From NCBI RefSeq assembly GCF_003065425.1, contig NZ_CP026949.1, positions 3,038,001 to 3,102,000 of the forward strand: DNA of 64,000 nucleotides, given 5' to 3'. A program made the translations under genes and the position numbers. The notes under the pieces are model-generated. The model made no database searches, was not told the DNA's origin, and was given only the letters and a program-made list of their open reading frames with translations. This DNA comes from Mycetocola zhujimingii. Its GTDB lineage: Bacteria; Actinomycetota; Actinomycetes; Actinomycetales; Microbacteriaceae. Positions 1-8,076 of this stretch are shown in pieces (positions within the stretch are counted from its first letter, which is position 1; each line of letters starts with the position of its first letter).

Positions 1-735
1 TACACGAGCTACATCGGCGGCCTGCTTCGCGGCGACTTCGGCATCGACTTCCGTGGTCGCCCCGTCGGCGAGCAGATGGCCGCACGCTGGCCGGTCACCA
101 TCACCCTCGCCCTCACCGCATGGGCACTCGAGGTTTTCATCGGACTCGGGATCGGCGTCGTCGCCGCCCTCAAGAAGGGCACCTGGATCGACAAGGGGCT
201 CCTCGCCGGCACCGTGATCGCGAGCTGCATCCCGGTCTTCGTTCTCGGCGCTGTCGCCCAGCTGATCTTCGGTGTGCGGCTCGACCTCCTGCCCGTCGCC
301 GGTGTCTCCGCGGGCTGGCCGGTGTCGTACATCCTGCCCGCCGCCGTCATCGCGATCTTCGGCCTCTCCGCCGTCTCGCGGCTCATGCGTGGTTCGATGC
401 TCGAGAACCTGGGTGCAGACTACGTGCGCACCGCCCGCGCGAAGGGCCTCAGCGAGGGCCGGATCGTCGGCGTGCACGTCATGCGCAACTCGCTCATCCC
501 GGCGTCGACCTACCTGGCCACCGACCTGGGCTTCCTCCTCGGAGGAACGGTCATCATCGAGGGCATCTTCAACCTCCCCGGTGTCGGAAACCTCTTGTTC
601 TCAGCGATCCGCATCCACGAGGGCCCGACGATCGTCGGCATCTCGACGGCGCTCATCCTGATTTTCCTCGTCACATCGCTTCTCGTCGACGCGCTCCACG
701 CCGTCCTGGATCCGAGGGTTCGCTATGGCCGATAA
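1..735 (+). CDS. DppB/OppB-type ABC transporter permease, 5' partial
   Basis: Inner-membrane permease of a peptide/nickel-type ABC importer. The frame is open from the first base, so the gene starts before the window; about 244 residues are visible against roughly 310-330 for the family. Hydrophobic segments alternate with short loops, and the cytoplasmic EAA loop (VRTARAKGLSEGRIVG) that docks onto the ATPase is clear about 100 residues before the end. The stop overlaps the start of the next permease by 11 bases, which indicates one operon. The substrate cannot be read from the sequence; the binding protein presumably lies upstream of the window. Confidence 0.93.
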   Translation, partial: YTSYIGGLLRGDFGIDFRGRPVGEQMAARWPVTITLALTAWALEVFIGLGIGVVAALKKGTWIDKGLLAGTVIASCIPVFVLGAVAQLIFGVRLDLLPVAGVSAGWPVSYILPAAVIAIFGLSAVSRLMRGSMLENLGADYVRTARAKGLSEGRIVGVHVMRNSLIPASTYLATDLGFLLGGTVIIEGIFNLPGVGNLLFSAIRIHEGPTIVGISTALILIFLVTSLLVDALHAVLDPRVRYGR

Positions 736-1612
736 TCTCCTCCAGCGCCCGGCTGCGGCCCCGTCCTCCCGATCGGCGGGCAAGCGGGTGCTCAGGCAAC
801 CCGGATTCTTCATCCCGGCCGGGGTGCTTCTCGTGCTCCTCGCCATGTCGCTGTTTCCTGCCCTCTTCGCCGGGCTCTTCGGAAACGGGGATCCCCGCGC
901 GTGCAATCTCAGTAACAGCGCGCAGGCGCCCAGCGCCGGGCATCCGTTCGGTCTTGACCTCCAGGGCTGCGACATCTGGGCCAACGTCATCTACGGAACC
1001 CAGACCTCCATCTCGGTCGGTGTGCTCTCCACAGTGGCGTCTGTGCTCGTCGCCATCACCCTCGGAACGATCGCTGGGCTCTACGGCGGCTGGGCCGACT
1101 GGCTGATCTCGCGGCTCACCGAGGTCTTCCTTGGCTTCCCGTTCCTGCTCGCCGCGATCATCGTTCTCGCGGGGGTTGGCGAGCGCACCGTCCTCACGGT
1201 GAGCATGGTGCTCGCGGTCTTCGGCTGGCCGACCATGGCGAGGCTCGTACGCTCGAGCGTGAAGTCGATTCGATCGAGTGAGTACGTGCTCGCCGCACGC
1301 ACGATGGGACTCAGCCAGGCCCGCATCATCCTGCGGTACATCCTGCCCAACGCGCTCTCCCCGGTCCTCATCCTGGCGACCATCGCGATCGGCGCCGTCA
1401 TCGTCGCCGAAAGCTCGCTGACCTATCTTGGTATCGGCCTCGAACCGCCGGTGATCTCGTGGGGTCTGCAGATCGCGGCCGGCTCCCGCGCGTACCAGAC
1501 GGCGACGCATATTCTCATCTTCCCGTCCGTCTTCCTCGCGGTCACCGTGCTCAGCGTTATCGTTCTCGGTGACACCCTGCGTTCCGCGTTCGATCCCAAG
1601 CGGCAGCAGTGA
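725..1612 (+). CDS. DppC/OppC-type ABC transporter permease
   Basis: Second permease (295 aa) of the same importer. A cytoplasmic N-terminus is followed by one membrane segment (about residues 28-50), a periplasmic stretch, then the five-helix permease domain. The EAA loop is visible near residue 200 (LAARTMGLSQARIILRYI). Its ATG lies inside the end of the upstream permease gene, so translation is probably coupled, and GAGGG just upstream can serve as a ribosome binding site. It would pair with the upstream permease to form the channel driven by the fused ATPase encoded downstream. Confidence 0.93.
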   Translation: MADNLLQRPAAAPSSRSAGKRVLRQPGFFIPAGVLLVLLAMSLFPALFAGLFGNGDPRACNLSNSAQAPSAGHPFGLDLQGCDIWANVIYGTQTSISVGVLSTVASVLVAITLGTIAGLYGGWADWLISRLTEVFLGFPFLLAAIIVLAGVGERTVLTVSMVLAVFGWPTMARLVRSSVKSIRSSEYVLAARTMGLSQARIILRYILPNALSPVLILATIAIGAVIVAESSLTYLGIGLEPPVISWGLQIAAGSRAYQTATHILIFPSVFLAVTVLSVIVLGDTLRSAFDPKRQQ

Positions 1613-1638
1613 CACCGGCGTCGACGAAAGGACACACT

Positions 1639-2190
1639 GTGACCGACACCCCGGATGCGGACAAGGCGGATGCCGCGACGGCGTCAGGCGCTGACGCTGA
1701 CGAACGTGAGATGGCGCGTCGCCAGTTCGCCGAAGACCTCAGCATCATCTGGGAGGGCGCAGGCACCAACCGCATGGACGGGCGCGTTCTCGGGTACCTG
1801 ATGATCATGGACCGGCCGTACATCTCATCAGCGGATCTCGCCGCCGCACTGCACGCCAGCGCAGGTGCCGTATCGATGGCGACCCGGCGGCTGCTCGATA
1901 CCAACTTCATCCGGCGACACTCGGTGCCCGGCGATCGCAGCCACTACTTCCGTGCCGAAGAAGACCCGTGGGGCAGCTTCCTCGCGACGGAGAAGAATCA
2001 CTTCGACCGTGAGATCGAGGTGATCGAAGACGCTCTCGAGCTGCTCGGCCCCGATGAATCCGCCGCGAGGGTTCGACTCACCAACGGCCGCGACTACCTT
2101 CACTGGATCCACGGCTACCACCACAAAATGCTCGCCGACTGGCAGGCCCACAAACACGAGCGTGACGCGCGCGCCTCGGCGAAGGAGTAA
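1639..2190 (+). CDS. GbsR/MarR-type winged-helix regulator
   Basis: A 183-residue DNA-binding regulator. After an acidic, disordered N-terminus (about 30 residues) comes a winged-helix region with the helix-turn-helix at roughly residues 70-95 (SSADLAAALHASAGAVSMAT), as in GbsR/MarR proteins. GTG 1639 is preferred because AAAGGA lies six bases upstream; an earlier in-frame GTG at 1609 overlaps the previous stop and has no clear site. It sits between the permease and ATPase genes of one operon, only two bases before the ATPase start, so it probably controls this transporter. The ligand is unknown. Confidence 0.82.
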   Translation: MTDTPDADKADAATASGADADEREMARRQFAEDLSIIWEGAGTNRMDGRVLGYLMIMDRPYISSADLAAALHASAGAVSMATRRLLDTNFIRRHSVPGDRSHYFRAEEDPWGSFLATEKNHFDREIEVIEDALELLGPDESAARVRLTNGRDYLHWIHGYHHKMLADWQAHKHERDARASAKE

Positions 2191-2192
2191 CA

Positions 2193-3863
2193 GTGCCAGC
2201 TGAGGCCGGAGCATCCGTCGACACACCCACGCCCGCACCGCTGCTCGCGGTTCGCGACCTCACCGTGACGTTCGACGTCGATGGCCAGACGGGTGTCGGG
2301 GTGGACTCAGCGAGCTTCGACGTCGGCCATGGTGAGGTCGTCGCGATCGTCGGAGAGTCCGGCTCGGGCAAGAGCGTGACGGCGATGAGCGTGCTTGGAC
2401 TGCTTCCGGGCAACGCGACAGTCAGCGGCTCGATCCGGTTCGACGGCCGTGAACTCCTTGGCCTCAGCAACACAGCGCTGCGCGGCGTGCGCGGCGCCCA
2501 GATCGCCATGATCTTCCAGGACCCCCTGGCTGCGCTCAACCCGGTCTTCACCATCGGGTTCCAGCTCAGCGAAGCCGTGCGCGCCCACGACAGGAAGCTG
2601 TCAGCGGCCGACGCGCGCGCCCGGGTGATCGAGCTGCTTACCCTCGTCGAGATCCCCGACCCCGAGTCACGCCTCAAGTATTACCCGCACCAGTTCTCCG
2701 GCGGGCAGTGCCAGCGCATCGTCATCGCGATGGCCCTCGCCCGCGACGCCCGGCTGCTCATCGCCGACGAACCGACGACGGCGCTCGATGTCACGGTGCA
2801 GGCCGAAATTCTCGACGTGCTCCGCCGCATGCGCGAACGACTCGACAGCAGCATCCTGATCATCACCCACGACATGGGCGTCGTGGCCGACCTCGCCGAC
2901 CGCGTCGTGGTGATGAAGAGAGGTTCGGTGGTCGAGTCGAATACCGCGCGCGGGCTGTTTCATGCACCGAAGGCCGCGTACACGAGAGACCTTCTCGCGG
3001 CCGTGCCCCGGTTCGGCGAGCGTGGTGACACCGCGACACCGGATACCGCCTCGAACGCCGTTCTCGACATCCGGAACCTGGTTGTTCAGTACGGCGGCCG
3101 GCTCTCCGGGTACTCGCGCGCGGTCGATGACGTCACGCTCTGCGTTCGCAAGGGTGAGATCTTCGGGCTCGTCGGTGAGTCCGGAAGCGGCAAGACCACG
3201 ATCGGCCGGGCATCGATCGGGATGGCGCCGATCACCAGCGGCACCATCGAGGTCGGCGGCATCCGTGTTGACACCCGCAACCGGGCCGATCGACTGCGCA
3301 TGCGCCGCGGCGTGGGAGTGGTGTTCCAGAACTTGGCGACATCGCTCAACCCGCGTTACTCAGTTGCGGAGACAGTGTCCGAGCCGCTGCGCGTGCACGG
3401 CCGGCTGGCCGGGAGCGAGCTGCGCGACCGCACCGACGCGCTACTCGAGTCGGTCGGCCTCGACGGGCGCTGGCGCGACCGGTATCCACACGAGCTGTCG
3501 GGCGGGCAGCGGCAGCGCGTCGCGATCGCGCGGGCCGTATCGCTCGGACCAGACCTCCTCATCGCCGACGAACCGACGAGCGCGCTCGATGTGTCTGTGC
3601 AGGCACAGGTGCTCGACGTGTTTCGCGGACTGCAGGAGCGGCTCGGGTTCGCCTGCCTGTTCATCAGCCACGACCTGGCCGTCGTCGACACGCTGTGCGA
3701 CCGGGTTGCCGTGATGAGCCGTGGCACGATCATCGAGCAGGGTGGCCGCGACGAGGTGCTGAATTTCCCGCAGCACGACTACACACGCACGCTCATCGCA
3801 TCCGCGCCCGTCCCCGACCCCGACGAGCAGCAGCGGCGGCGGCTGGCGCGACTCGCGGTCTGA
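2193..3863 (+). CDS. Fused double ATP-binding protein of peptide/nickel ABC importer
   Basis: A 556-residue tandem fusion equivalent to DppD plus DppF. The N-terminal half has Walker A GESGSGKS near residue 54, signature FSGGQCQR and Walker B LLIADEPT; the C-terminal half repeats the set with GESGSGKTT near residue 328, LSGGQRQR and LLIADEPT. Both nucleotide sites look intact. Each half ends with the oligopeptide-type C-terminal extension (for example HDYTRTLIASAPVPDP). The GTG start lies two bases after the regulator stop and is preceded by AAGGAG. It supplies ATP hydrolysis for the two permeases at the start of the window. Confidence 0.94.
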   Translation: MPAEAGASVDTPTPAPLLAVRDLTVTFDVDGQTGVGVDSASFDVGHGEVVAIVGESGSGKSVTAMSVLGLLPGNATVSGSIRFDGRELLGLSNTALRGVRGAQIAMIFQDPLAALNPVFTIGFQLSEAVRAHDRKLSAADARARVIELLTLVEIPDPESRLKYYPHQFSGGQCQRIVIAMALARDARLLIADEPTTALDVTVQAEILDVLRRMRERLDSSILIITHDMGVVADLADRVVVMKRGSVVESNTARGLFHAPKAAYTRDLLAAVPRFGERGDTATPDTASNAVLDIRNLVVQYGGRLSGYSRAVDDVTLCVRKGEIFGLVGESGSGKTTIGRASIGMAPITSGTIEVGGIRVDTRNRADRLRMRRGVGVVFQNLATSLNPRYSVAETVSEPLRVHGRLAGSELRDRTDALLESVGLDGRWRDRYPHELSGGQRQRVAIARAVSLGPDLLIADEPTSALDVSVQAQVLDVFRGLQERLGFACLFISHDLAVVDTLCDRVAVMSRGTIIEQGGRDEVLNFPQHDYTRTLIASAPVPDPDEQQRRRLARLAV

Positions 3864-3888
3864 AACCGCCCGAGTTCCGCGTGATTCC

Positions 3889-3912
3889 GCGGTCCCCCAG
3901 GCAGGGGACCGC
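3889..3912 (+). terminator. Hairpin after the ABC importer operon
   Basis: Perfect 9-bp stem (GCGGTCCCC / GGGGACCGC) with a 6-base loop, 26 bases after the ATPase stop. No T-tract follows, so it is a weak terminator candidate or an mRNA 3'-end stabiliser. A second small hairpin (CCCCC-ATTC-GGGGG) lies at 3945-3958, ahead of the peptidase gene. Confidence 0.5.
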
Positions 3913-4031
3913 GCACGAGGGATGCTCATTTCCCTCTTCCCCTGCCCCCATTCGGGGGTCTAGTCTCTGGAACACTGTGCCGGGGCCACGAATCCCGGCG
4001 TGACTGTCACTCTCCAACGAAGGGGCAATAC

Positions 4032-5633
4032 ATGTTTCAGAAACGCAAGGTGGGATCCGTCCTCACGGCGGCCCTCGCGACCGGCGCACTCGTCGCCGTC
4101 AGTTTCGCGGGGCCAGCATACGCCGGCGGGGGCAAGGGCCCTGGGCACGGCAACGGCGGTGGTGGCCATGGCCACGGGCACGGCAACCCGGCGTCCAAGT
4201 CGGCCTCCGAAATCCTGAGGAAGGCTGTTTCAGCCGACGGCATCACGAAGCACCTCCAGGCGCTGCAGGACATCGCCGATGCGAATGGCGGCAACCGCGC
4301 CGCTGGAACACCGGGTCACGTCGCCTCGGCGGACTACATGGAGGCCAAGCTCAAGCGGGCCGGATACACCACCTGGCGCCAGCCGTTCAGCTACACCAAG
4401 AGCATCGTGGACACCGCGGCACTCGAGCAGGTCTCGCCCAACCCCCTGGCTTACGGCTACCTTGTCGACTTCGTTGAAGCCAGCAATGCTTCAGAGGGCG
4501 ATGTCACCGCCCCGGTGCAGGCTGTCGATGTGAACCTCACCGGTGACCGCGCTTCGACAAGCGGCTGTGAGGCATCCGACTTCGCGGGATTCACCGCGGG
4601 CAACATCGCGCTGGTTCAGCGTGGCACCTGTGACTTCCGGGTCAAGTCCGACAACGCACTCGCCGCTGGCGCCGTCGGAGTGATCATCTTCAACCAGGGC
4701 AACGCGTCGGAGACGGAAGACCGGTCGGCGCTCTTCGCGGGCACGCTCGGCGACACGATCTTCTCGCTGCCCGTCGCAACGACCACGTTCGCGCTCGGCG
4801 AGCAGCTCGCGACGACCGCAGGCGCCGAAGTGCGGCTCGCGTTCGACGCGCACGAAGAGACGATCAACACGTTCAACCTCCTCGCTGACAGCCGGGGAAA
4901 CGCCAATGAGACCGTCGTCGTCGGCGGACACCTCGACGGCGTTCTTGAAGGACCGGGCATCAATGACAACGGTTCGGGAACCGCGTCGATCCTCGAGACC
5001 GCGCTGCAGATGTCGAAGAAGAACCTGACACCGAAGAACAAGGTGCGGTTCGCGTTCTGGAGTGGCGAGGAAGACGGACTGCTCGGCTCGAACTACTACG
5101 TTGAGCAGCTGACCGATGCTGAGATCCAGCAGCACGCACTCAACCTCAACTTCGACATGGTCGGATCGCCGAATGCGGTGCGCTTCGTCTATGACGGCGA
5201 TGGGGACGCGTTCGGCACCGAGGGACCAGCCGGCTCTGACGTGATCGAGGACACCTTCAACGAGTACTTCGCCTCGCAGGGACTCGCGACTGCGCCCACC
5301 GAGTTCGACGGACGCAGCGACTACTTCGCGTTCATCGAGAATGGCATCCCGGCCGGTGGCCTGTTCACCGGCGCCGAGGGCATCAAGAGTGCTGAGCAGG
5401 CGGCTATCTTCGGCGGCACCGCCGGTGAGCCCTACGACCCGTGCTACCACGCGGCGTGCGACGACATCAACAACATCGACCCTGTTGTGATGGGGCAGAT
5501 GGCGGATGCCATCGCGCACTCCACCGCGACCTTCGCCGAGGTCAAGACGAAGAAGCAGGGCGGTAAGGGCCACGGCAAGGGCCACCACTACACCGACCGC
5601 TGGGACCACAAGGGTCCACGCGGAAACCGCTAG
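4032..5633 (+). CDS. Secreted M28-family zinc aminopeptidase with PA domain
   Basis: A 533-residue exported peptidase related to Streptomyces griseus aminopeptidase. A Sec signal peptide (MFQKRK, hydrophobic core, probable cleavage after AYA at residue 31) precedes a Gly/His-rich linker. The protease-associated insert covers roughly residues 130-240. The M28 metal-site residues are recognisable in order: H in GGHLDGV, D in INDNGSG, the catalytic/ligand Glu pair in SGEEDGLLGS, D in NFDMVG and a late H in CYHAACDD. The C-terminus is a Lys/Gly/His-rich tail. GAAGGGG lies upstream of ATG. A strong terminator follows. It probably releases N-terminal amino acids from extracellular peptides, which fits the adjacent peptide-type importer. 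Confidence 0.92.
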   Translation: MFQKRKVGSVLTAALATGALVAVSFAGPAYAGGGKGPGHGNGGGGHGHGHGNPASKSASEILRKAVSADGITKHLQALQDIADANGGNRAAGTPGHVASADYMEAKLKRAGYTTWRQPFSYTKSIVDTAALEQVSPNPLAYGYLVDFVEASNASEGDVTAPVQAVDVNLTGDRASTSGCEASDFAGFTAGNIALVQRGTCDFRVKSDNALAAGAVGVIIFNQGNASETEDRSALFAGTLGDTIFSLPVATTTFALGEQLATTAGAEVRLAFDAHEETINTFNLLADSRGNANETVVVGGHLDGVLEGPGINDNGSGTASILETALQMSKKNLTPKNKVRFAFWSGEEDGLLGSNYYVEQLTDAEIQQHALNLNFDMVGSPNAVRFVYDGDGDAFGTEGPAGSDVIEDTFNEYFASQGLATAPTEFDGRSDYFAFIENGIPAGGLFTGAEGIKSAEQAAIFGGTAGEPYDPCYHAACDDINNIDPVVMGQMADAIAHSTATFAEVKTKKQGGKGHGKGHHYTDRWDHKGPRGNR

Positions 5634-5650
5634 CTACATCCCTTTCTGAG

Positions 5651-5688
5651 CCGGGGCCCGTCGCATTCGTGTGGCGGGCCCCGGTTTT
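5651..5688 (+). terminator. Rho-independent terminator of the M28 peptidase gene
   Basis: Perfect 10-bp stem (CCGGGGCCCG / CGGGCCCCGG), 14-base loop and four T residues, beginning 18 bases after the peptidase stop codon. Confidence 0.85.
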
Positions 5689-5746
5689 GTGCGTGCGGCG
5701 CGGGATTGGGCGCGCGGGCCGGGGTTTGTGCATGCGGGCCCCACGG

Positions 5747-5893
5747 CATCCGTTCATCAGACATACAAGCCGACAAACCCATCTCACATCCGACATTCGC
5801 GACGGATGACGCCCCGCCGACCCCCGCTGCATCCGTTCATCCGAACCAAATGCCGACAAACCCACTGCAAACCCGGCATCCACGACGGATGAA
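5747..5893. repeat. Two tandem about 64-bp repeats bounded by CATCCGTTCAT and CGACGGATGA
   Basis: Copies at 5747-5810 and 5830-5893 (period 83). Both begin CATCCGTTCATC, carry a central GCCGACAAACCCA and end with CGACGGATGA, so the ends form a short inverted repeat (CATCCGT/ACGGATG). The middle differs between copies. They occupy the gap between the peptidase terminator and the convergent lipoprotein gene. The ends resemble the CATCCGTTCA unit starts of the array at 36.4 kb, but the cores do not match. Confidence 0.7.
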
Positions 5894-5914
5894 TGGCGCT
5901 CGCTGCTTCGCGGG

Positions 5915-6364
5915 CTATATCCCCGCTTCCGAGCTCGGCGCGAGCCGGCTCGGCGGCTCCTCCCCCTCGAACCAGCCGAGCCAGCCGTCCTCGACGGGCA
6001 TGATCTCGTACTCGTCGCACACGGTGACCATGGCAGGGCGCTCCGCGGCGGCGGTCCACGTCGCGGTCAGGACGGGAGCGCCCTCCCGTGCCCGCTCGAC
6101 GCAGTCCCCCTCGGGCGGGCTCGACGTCGTGATGCGGATAACCGAGAGCCGCCCATCTTTTGTTTCCAGCGAACGGATGTCAGTGGCATCCGTCGGAATC
6201 CATCCAGGCATATCGCCGGAGGCCCAGTGCTCGGCGGCGGTGTCATAGGTCGCGAACTGTGCCTCGCGTGAGTTGCTGAGCACGTCTTTTACAGAACACC
6301 CACTGAGCGTGAGGGCGACGAGGGTGGCCGCAGCGACGGGGGGGAGGGAACGGCGTGTGAGCAT
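5915..6364 (-). CDS. Small predicted lipoprotein of unknown function
   Basis: A 149-residue protein starting MLTRRSLPPV, with a hydrophobic stretch and lipobox LSGC (lipidated Cys at residue 23), so it should be anchored to the outer face of the membrane. The mature part is acidic, with one further Cys pair (C91, C118 approximately) that might form a disulfide. I do not recognise a family. The stop faces the peptidase gene across the repeat region; the gene appears to be a single transcription unit. Confidence 0.7.
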   Translation of the reverse strand: MLTRRSLPPVAAATLVALTLSGCSVKDVLSNSREAQFATYDTAAEHWASGDMPGWIPTDATDIRSLETKDGRLSVIRITTSSPPEGDCVERAREGAPVLTATWTAAAERPAMVTVCDEYEIMPVEDGWLGWFEGEEPPSRLAPSSEAGI

Positions 6365-6610
6365 GACTCCAGTCCAGCTGGTGCGCGCGCACCGCGGATC
6401 GGTCCCGGGGTTGATGTGGGGTCCACCGGGAGGATGAACCTGGGTGAGCGCCCGCGACTATCGCGGGACCTGAGTGACCGCCCGCGCGACCACCGCCTGC
6501 GGGACGCGCGATGCGACATCCGTGCGCCGTCCCATAGCAGACGCGACGGCATCCGCCCCTTCTCGACAGGGGGACTTGCGCAACCGGGTTGAACCAGTCA
6601 CGGTGAGACC

Positions 6611-7615
6611 GTGAGCACAGAAACCGCAGACAACTCAGGCACCGCAGACACCTCCGAGCAGCAGTTCGCCGCTGTCGTCTACAACCCGATCAAGGTCGAC
6701 ATCGACGCGATCAAGGAAGCCGCGGGCCGCGAGGCTGCGGAGGCGGGGTGGGCCGAGACGCGCTACTACGAGACGTCCGTCGAGGATCCGGGTGGCGAGG
6801 TCACGACGCAGGCACTCAAGGATGGTGCCGGCATGGTCATCGCGGCCGGTGGCGACGGAACCGTGCGTGCGGTCGCCGAAGCCATGTCGGGCGCGAAGGT
6901 GCCGATCGCGCTCCTCCCCTCCGGCACGGGCAACCTGCTCGCGCGCAACCTCAACCTCACGCTCGACGACCTCGACCACTCTCTGCACTCGGCGTTCAGC
7001 GGCAAGAACCGCCCGATCGACCTCGCGAAGATCGACATCGAGCGCTCCGGTGGCGACATCGACCACCACGCCTACCTCGTGATGGCGGGTCTCGGCCTCG
7101 ACGCGAAGATGCTCGCGAACACCGACGAGGAGCTCAAGGCCAAGGTCGGCTGGCTGGCGTACGTCGGCGCGATCGGCAAGGCCCTGACGGACAAGAACTA
7201 CCTGCGGATGCGGTACCAGGTCGGCAGGGAGAAGCCGCGGGCCGTGCGCGCGCACACGATCATCATCGGCAACTGCGGCTCTCTCATGGCCAACGTCGTG
7301 TTGCTGCCGGATGCCGCCGTCGATGACGGTGAACTCGACATCATTGTGCTTCGGCCGGAGGGTTTCCTCGGCTGGGTGCAGATCTTCGTCAAGGTGATCT
7401 GGGAGAACGGCGTGCTCCGGCGCACGAAACTCGGCGAGAAGCTCGTGTCTCCCGACGTCAAGGCGCTCAACTACTTCCGTGGCGACAAGCTCACCGTGAG
7501 GCTGAGCCGTGCGGAGCCGATCGAGCTCGACGGCGACGAATTCGGCGAGGCAACAGCGCTGAAGACCTGGGTTGAGCCGGGCGGACTGCTCGTGCGGGTT
7601 CCCGCCGACTCCTGA
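6611..7615 (+). CDS. Diacylglycerol kinase-family lipid kinase
   Basis: A 334-residue cytosolic lipid kinase of the DAGK/YegS type, which phosphorylates diacylglycerol or related lipids with ATP. The nucleotide-binding signature GGDGT is at residues 80-84 and SGTGN at 104-108, both characteristic of the DAGK catalytic domain. The C-terminal beta-sandwich lobe carries the expected DDGELDIIVL segment and the IELDGDEFG segment near the end. It begins with GTG after GGTGAG. The first 20 residues are a polar, non-conserved extension. The preceding 246 bases contain no gene. Confidence 0.9.
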   Translation: MSTETADNSGTADTSEQQFAAVVYNPIKVDIDAIKEAAGREAAEAGWAETRYYETSVEDPGGEVTTQALKDGAGMVIAAGGDGTVRAVAEAMSGAKVPIALLPSGTGNLLARNLNLTLDDLDHSLHSAFSGKNRPIDLAKIDIERSGGDIDHHAYLVMAGLGLDAKMLANTDEELKAKVGWLAYVGAIGKALTDKNYLRMRYQVGREKPRAVRAHTIIIGNCGSLMANVVLLPDAAVDDGELDIIVLRPEGFLGWVQIFVKVIWENGVLRRTKLGEKLVSPDVKALNYFRGDKLTVRLSRAEPIELDGDEFGEATALKTWVEPGGLLVRVPADS

Positions 7616-7650
7616 CCGCGGCTCGTGCCCGGCGCGCGGCTGCCGCTCAA

Positions 7651-7959
7651 CGAGCGCTGCAGATCCATGTTCGAGCTGCAGAAGTAACTGCAGCGCAAGC
7701 ATGGAAGTGCCGCGCTCGATCCAGCGCGGACAAGGAAGCGCAGCGCTCGTCGACGCTGTCGGCCCGCTCACACGTGCCGGGCCCGACACCCGCCCACGGG
7801 AGGCCAGTGCGCCCTGTCGGACCGCAGCATCCGCTCTACGGAGCACACCCGCCGAGCGCTACAGATCCATCCTCAAGCTGCAGAAGCATCTGCAGCGCGG
7901 GCACGGGAAGTACAGCGCTCGATAAAGCGCGGGCAGGGAAGTGCCGCGCTCGACGACGC
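7651..7959. repeat. Two about 105-bp direct repeats, each carrying two hairpins
   Basis: The 461-base gap between the lipid kinase and the next gene holds two similar units at about 7651-7756 and 7853-7959 (offset 202). Each has hairpin 1, GCTGCAG-N6-CTGCAGC (7675-7694 and 7877-7896), whose loop differs (AAGTAA, AAGCAT). About 20 bases later comes hairpin 2, GCGCT-CGATMM-AGCGC. A further GGAAGTGCCGCGCTCGA motif is shared within and between units. Conserved stems with changed loops suggest structure at the RNA or DNA level. No convincing gene was found here. Confidence 0.7.
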
Positions 7960-8040
7960 GCCGGGTGCGCGGGCGCGGCGTGCAGCGCCCGATGACCGCG
8001 CCCGTCGAGCGCACCAACGTCGCCGACACCCGAGGTCCGA

Positions 8041-8076
8041 TTGGTGACCTCCGCCCCTGTGACATACCGTGGAGGG
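8041..8076 (+). promoter_or_regulatory. Probable leaderless promoter
   Basis: TTGGTG (8041-8046), 18 bases, then TACCGT (8065-8070), followed after six bases by ATG 8077. This places the transcription start on the start codon, as in leaderless actinobacterial mRNAs. GGAGGG touches the ATG and is too close to act as a ribosome binding site. Confidence 0.55.
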
